Assembly (NCBI GenBank): GCA_030427885.1
Contig: JAUICM010000003.1
Location: forward strand, 555,783-619,782
DNA: 64,000 nucleotides
Reading direction: 5' to 3'
Origin: Rhodothermia bacterium
GTDB taxonomy: Bacteria; Bacteroidota; Rhodothermia; Balneolales; Balneolaceae
The notes beneath the pieces were generated by a model. That model did not search any database, had not been told where the DNA came from, and worked only from the letters and a program-made list of their open reading frames with translations. The position numbers were made by a program, and so were the translations under genes. Below are positions 60,722 to 64,000 of the stretch, in pieces; within the stretch, counting starts at the first letter, position 1; the number at the start of each line of letters is the position of its first letter.

Positions 60722-62017
60722 ATGGAATTAACAGAAGTATTGATATTGGTAGCTAGTTTTGTGGTATTACTGGGAATTGGAGTTCCGATCGCCTGGAGTA
60801 TCGGCCTTTCCGGGCTTGTTACCCTCCTTGTCAGCATTGATTCACTCCCTGCGTTTACAACCATTGCGCAAAGAATGGGAACCGGACTGGATAGTTTTAC
60901 CCTCCTGGCAATCCCCTTTTTTATTTTGGCAGGCCAGCTCATTAACAAAGGTGGATTAGCCCATCGGCTCATACGTCTGGCAAAAAATATGATGGGAGGC
61001 CTTCCCGGCGGACTTGCTCACGTTAACGTGGTAGCAGCAATGCTCTTCGGAGCTATTGCAGGATCCGCGGTAGCTGCAGCTTCAGCCATAGGATCTATTC
61101 TTGGTCCCCGTATGGAAGAAGAAGGATATTCAAAAGAATTCGGAGCTGCCGTTAACATAACCTCTTCGACTACCGGCCTTCTTATTCCTCCTTCCAACAT
61201 CCTTATTGTGTATTCGCTGGCCAGCGGCGGGGTTTCTATTGCTGCCCTTTTTATTGCCGGATATCTGCCCGGTATACTTACCGGATTAATGCTCATGACC
61301 GTAGCTGCGATCTGGGCGAAGAAGAAAAATTTCCCGGTTAGTGAACGAGCTTCGTTCAAAGAATTAACGAAAAGCTTCTTTGATGCCATCCCCGCATTAC
61401 TTTTGCTGATCATTGTTATCGGAGGTATCATAGCGGGAATATTCACTGCTACCGAAGCCTCTGCTATTGCGGTGGTCTATTGTCTGGTACTTGGCTTTAT
61501 GTACAAAGAACTAAAAGTAAATGAACTTCCTAAGATCTTCCTTGATTCAGTTACCACTACTTCTATTGTATTGTTGTTGATAGCAACATCGATAGGAATG
61601 TCGTGGGTGATGTCGTTTGAGGAAATACCTCAGAACGTATCCGAAGCGCTGTTATCTATCAGCGATAACCCGATCATCATCTTGTTGCTTATTAATGTGA
61701 TTCTTCTCTTTGTCGGAACCTTCATGGATATGACTCCCGCAGTGTTGATCTTTACGCCAATCTTCCTGCCCATTGTAGTAGAGATGGGTATCGACCCGAT
61801 CCACTTCGGTATCATCATGATCCTCAATCTTTGCATCGGGCTATGTACACCTCCGGTGGGATCCATTCTGTTTGTGGGTGTGGGAGTTGCAAATACCACG
61901 ATAGTTAAAGTAGTGAAACCACTATTACCAATGTTTCTGGCCATGATTGCAGCTTTGATGCTTATCACATTCTTCCCACAAATAAGTATGTGGCTGCCTG
62001 AATTATTCGGGTTCTAA
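60722..62017 (+). CDS. dctM: TRAP transporter large permease
   Basis: 431 residues, about 12 hydrophobic segments. DctM signatures: GVPIAWSIGLSGLVTLLVSI, LDSFTLLAIPFFILAGQLIN, GGLAHVNVVAAMLFGAIAGS, AVAAASAIGSILGPRMEEEG, SSTTGLLIPPSNILIVYSLA and LCIGLCTPPVGSILFVGVGV. With DctP and DctQ it forms the likely entry route for uronates across the cytoplasmic membrane. It is convergent with fbp, stop codons 15 bp apart, without an evident terminator. Confidence 0.95.
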   Translation: MELTEVLILVASFVVLLGIGVPIAWSIGLSGLVTLLVSIDSLPAFTTIAQRMGTGLDSFTLLAIPFFILAGQLINKGGLAHRLIRLAKNMMGGLPGGLAHVNVVAAMLFGAIAGSAVAAASAIGSILGPRMEEEGYSKEFGAAVNITSSTTGLLIPPSNILIVYSLASGGVSIAALFIAGYLPGILTGLMLMTVAAIWAKKKNFPVSERASFKELTKSFFDAIPALLLLIIVIGGIIAGIFTATEASAIAVVYCLVLGFMYKELKVNELPKIFLDSVTTTSIVLLLIATSIGMSWVMSFEEIPQNVSEALLSISDNPIIILLLINVILLFVGTFMDMTPAVLIFTPIFLPIVVEMGIDPIHFGIIMILNLCIGLCTPPVGSILFVGVGVANTTIVKVVKPLLPMFLAMIAALMLITFFPQISMWLPELFGF

Positions 62018-62031
62018 TAACAGAACAAAAC

Positions 62032-63078
62032 TTACAGGGAAGGTACAGCTACGTGCCTTCCTTCTTTCTCAAAAAACTCGATAAGCTTCTCTACATTTTT
62101 CTTTGAGCCTATGTACACAGGTGTACATTCATGAATTGACTTTGGCTGAATCTCCATGATCCTTCTTTCTCCATCTATAGCCATTCCTCCTGCCTGTTCA
62201 ATGATAAAACTCAGTGGATTACACTCATACATTAATCGAAGTTTTCCATTTGGGTAACGGCTGCTATCCGGATACATAAAAATTCCACCCTGGATCAGTG
62301 TCCGGTGCACATCTGCAGCCATACAACCAACATAACGTGCTTTATATGGGCGGTTTGTATCTTCATCAGCTTTCTGGCAGTATTTGACATACTTCTTAAG
62401 TGCCGGATCCCAGAAATTATAGCTCCCTTCATCTGTACTATACACATTCCCGTATTCAGGTATTTGTACATTCTCATGACTCAGAATAAACTCACCAAGA
62501 CTTGGATCCAAAGTAAAGATTCTTACGCCCAGTCCGGTTGTATAGGCTAAAACAGTACTTGAGCCATATAACACATAACCTGCTGCAACCTGCTTAACTC
62601 CAGGTTGAAGGGCATCCTGTTCTGAAATATTTATGATCCCTTCCGGCCGCATATAAACAGAAAAGATACTCCCTATAGATACATTCACGTCAATATTTGA
62701 TGAACCGTCCAGAGGATCCATATACACAATATACTTTCCAGCATCTAAACTTAGCCTTACTACCCCTTCATTTTCTTCCGATATAACCATACAGGTAATA
62801 TTGGATCTGTTAAGTGCATAGATAAGCTGCTCATTTGCAAACAGATCTAATTTCTTTACCGATTCCCCATGTACATTTTCAGAACCTTCTGCACCAAGGA
62901 TATTCGTGAGTCCGGCTTTATTAACCTCTCTTGAAATGATTTTTGCCGCAAGCCCAATATCTCTCAATAACTGTGATAACTCCCCTGTTGCACCGGGAAA
63001 TTTATTCTGAGCACGAATGATGTATTCTTCCAGCGTTGTCAACCCAACCATATCTCTATACCTCTGCATTTGTAACAT
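62032..63078 (-). CDS. fbp: Fructose-1,6-bisphosphatase, class I
   Basis: Dephosphorylates fructose-1,6-bisphosphate in gluconeogenesis. 348 residues, class I FBPase: AGLTNILGAEGSENVHGESV, KKLDLFANEQLIYALN, CMVISEENEGVVRLS, the metal site YMDPLDGSSNIDVNVSIGSI, and substrate loops GSYNFWDPALKKYVKYCQKA and GGIFMYPDSSRYPNGKLRLM. The ATG at 63078 follows an intrinsic-terminator-like hairpin and T-run by two bases, and the leader contains LacI-type palindromes shared with the pectin genes. Growth on uronates yields only C3 units from Eda, so coupled control of fbp would be sensible (inference). Confidence 0.96.
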   Translation of the reverse strand: MLQMQRYRDMVGLTTLEEYIIRAQNKFPGATGELSQLLRDIGLAAKIISREVNKAGLTNILGAEGSENVHGESVKKLDLFANEQLIYALNRSNITCMVISEENEGVVRLSLDAGKYIVYMDPLDGSSNIDVNVSIGSIFSVYMRPEGIINISEQDALQPGVKQVAAGYVLYGSSTVLAYTTGLGVRIFTLDPSLGEFILSHENVQIPEYGNVYSTDEGSYNFWDPALKKYVKYCQKADEDTNRPYKARYVGCMAADVHRTLIQGGIFMYPDSSRYPNGKLRLMYECNPLSFIIEQAGGMAIDGERRIMEIQPKSIHECTPVYIGSKKNVEKLIEFFEKEGRHVAVPSL

Positions 63079-63079
63079 T

Positions 63080-63130
63080 AAAAAAAAGCACCATCGCCTT
63101 CCTCCGGAGAGAATCTGGGATGGCGCTTTT
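63080..63130 (-). terminator. Intrinsic terminator/attenuator abutting the fbp start
   Basis: On the minus strand AAAAGCGCCATC pairs with GATGGTGCTTTT (12 bp, one G-U wobble; plus-strand 63119-63130 with 63084-63095). It is followed by a run of eight T that ends two bases before the fbp ATG. The upstream gene already has its own terminator at 63420-63456, so this one most likely acts on the fbp leader itself. Confidence 0.75.
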
Positions 63131-63153
63131 AACTAAATAAGGAACTTCTTAAG

Positions 63154-63171
63154 TGCGCAATAAATTGCACA
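63154..63171. promoter_or_regulatory. Type-B-like palindrome in the fbp leader
   Basis: TGCGCAATAAATTGCACA has the type-B arms (GCAAT/ATTGC) but AA instead of CG at the centre. It lies 76 bp upstream of the fbp start, on the 5' side of the terminator-like hairpin. Confidence 0.5.
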
Positions 63172-63200
63172 CCTTAACACTAGCCACTCAAAGATTTAAG

Positions 63201-63212
63201 TAATCGGTTAAG
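63201..63212. promoter_or_regulatory. Type-A-like site upstream of fbp
   Basis: TAATCGGTTAAG matches one arm and the centre of CTTAACCGGTTAAG, with one changed base in the core. It is 123 bp upstream of fbp. Weak on its own, more credible beside two type-B-like sites. Confidence 0.35.
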
Positions 63213-63383
63213 TAACTATTTATAAGTTACCAGTTTAAAATGTAAAAGCAATATTAAAATTTAAGCCCACCTAAAAACGTCGTTTATGATATCATTATAG
63301 GTATTTTTAACGTTAAGAGTCATACTCATGTAAGCTTCTAAAATTGTTAGATTAGCAAACTCACTAGTAAATTAGTGCAATAC

Positions 63384-63401
63384 TGTGCAATCGTTTGCAT
63401 T
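63384..63401. promoter_or_regulatory. LacI-type operator, type B, upstream of fbp
   Basis: TGTGCAATCGTTTGCATT shares the CAATCGTTTGC core with the GH105 operator. It lies 306 bp upstream of fbp and 20 bp beyond the terminator of the sorting-tail gene, so fbp is the only downstream gene on the minus strand that it could serve. Confidence 0.6.
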
Positions 63402-63419
63402 TATTGCATAATAACTAAT

Positions 63420-63456
63420 AAATAAAAAGCCCTGCACACTCTCGCATGCAGGGCTT
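63420..63456 (-). terminator. Intrinsic terminator of the right-edge gene
   Basis: AAGCCCTGCA (63427-63436) pairs with TGCAGGGCTT (63447-63456); on the minus strand the stem is followed by TTTTTATTT. It is 50 bp after the stop of the sorting-tail protein gene. Confidence 0.88.
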
Positions 63457-63506
63457 CTTCGTCGCCGTACTTTTCAGTACAAGCTAACTGACCTCATTCT
63501 AGTATG

Positions 63507-64000
63507 TTACTTGATCAAAGTCATCTTACGTGTGAGAGATAGATTATTACCTACCAGTTGATAGATATAAACTCCACTCGAGAGATTAGCTGCATCAAAC
63601 GTAAACGAATGTGCACCTGAAGAGATGGTTTCATTATTAACCAATGTTGCCACTTCCCTACCCAGTAGGTCGTACACTTTTAGCGTTACTTTCTGACTTG
63701 AAGGCAGAGTAAAGCTGATCTTAGTACTTGGGTTGAATGGGTTTGGATAATTCTGATCCAGTTTTACAGATACGGGAAGCAGACCGTTGTCTTCAATTGG
63801 ATCTACCATATACGTTCCCCAGGAAGCACCCACCTGTCCTCCACCTGTTGCACCAGTAGCCGCAGGAGAATTGGAAGCTATTGACGCATCGAAAGTATCG
63901 ATGAAGTAAGTAAGTGGCTTACGATCAAAATCCTGAGTTGCCGGATCCCAAACATCGTTTGGAGTATCTTTGGTTCTTCCTGCATCTTCACGGTAATAGG
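63507..64000 (-). CDS. C-terminus of a secreted protein with sorting tail (partial)
   Basis: The frame is open to the right edge (about 164 codons visible), so the 5' end is missing. The visible part starts with a polar region (YYREDAGRTKDTPNDVWDPA, then TYFIDTFDASIASNSPAATG) and ends in a complete type IX-like sorting tail: KLDQNYPNPFNPSTKISFTL, VYDLLGREVATLVNN and LSSGVYIYQLVG with a basic C-terminus (RKMTLIK). The same tail type ends the PL1 lyase at 46080. The functional part of the protein is outside the window, so its activity cannot be named. A start at an internal GTG (63833) would be an artefact. Confidence 0.85.
   Translation of the reverse strand, partial: YYREDAGRTKDTPNDVWDPATQDFDRKPLTYFIDTFDASIASNSPAATGATGGGQVGASWGTYMVDPIEDNGLLPVSVKLDQNYPNPFNPSTKISFTLPSSQKVTLKVYDLLGREVATLVNNETISSGAHSFTFDAANLSSGVYIYQLVGNNLSLTRKMTLIK

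Overview
The window looks like a chromosomal segment from a marine-type heterotroph of the Bacteroidota/Balneolota group, with Balneolota (Gracilimonas/Balneola-like) the best guess. The basis is two secreted proteins ending in the sorting tail built on LDQNYPNPFNPST, TonB-dependent receptors with carboxypeptidase-like N-terminal domains, many lipoproteins, a FecI/FecR-type sigma/anti-sigma pair, FtsX-type permeases, few strong Shine-Dalgarno sequences and frequent TTG starts. The phylum assignment is inference from family content.

Left part (1-12.2 kb): the N-terminal two thirds of pyruvate phosphate dikinase, two tandem paralogous membrane proteins, a small Cys/His-rich protein followed by a lipoprotein and a ZnuD-like TonB receptor (probable metal uptake), an intergenic block of palindromic repeats, a GH29 fucosidase, an O6-alkylguanine-DNA alkyltransferase, an amidohydrolase, a small outer-membrane protein, a PepSY membrane protein and a threonine/serine dehydratase.

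12.2-15.9 kb is an accessory island. Two AT-rich hypothetical genes each sit in an integron-type gene cassette (R''/R' core sites, GCGTTTCAAG left boxes, matching cassette ends) with no integrase in the window. A serine hydrolase follows, and the whole is bracketed by two copies of a dispersed intergenic repeat.

15.9-21.7 kb: a von Willebrand A/YfbK-like protein, then a tight four-gene run of paralogous single-pass membrane proteins. All four share a cytoplasmic DFDLDxY motif. Three carry extracytoplasmic arrays of a 30-residue GVP..YL..AGYLDE repeat and one carries a coiled coil. I do not recognise this as a described system, and it is the best candidate for something new.

21.7-39 kb: an MsbA-like ABC exporter, an NfeD plus two SPFH (stomatin/QmcA) proteins, an M23 peptidase, an ECF sigma factor separated from its likely FecR/TonB receptor partners by a deacetylase and a lipoprotein, a periplasmic beta-propeller sensor with an adenylate-cyclase-type output domain, and a FtsX-like permease.

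39-63 kb is a complete pectin/uronate utilisation locus. Depolymerisation is by PL1, PL2-like, GH28 and GH105 enzymes with CE8 and CE12 esterases. Saturated uronates go through UxaC, UxaE (tagaturonate epimerase), an SDR mannonate oxidoreductase and UxuA. Unsaturated uronates go through KduI and KduD. KdgK and Eda complete the route to pyruvate and glyceraldehyde-3-phosphate, and a DctPQM TRAP transporter is the likely uptake route. Two LacI-family regulators are present, matching two families of palindromes: A, TTAACCGGTTAA-like, and B, TGCAATCGTTTGCA-like. Type B sites also lie in the long leader of a fructose-1,6-bisphosphatase gene, whose start codon is immediately preceded by an intrinsic-terminator hairpin. 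This suggests that gluconeogenesis is wired to pectin use. The right edge cuts a secreted protein with a sorting tail.
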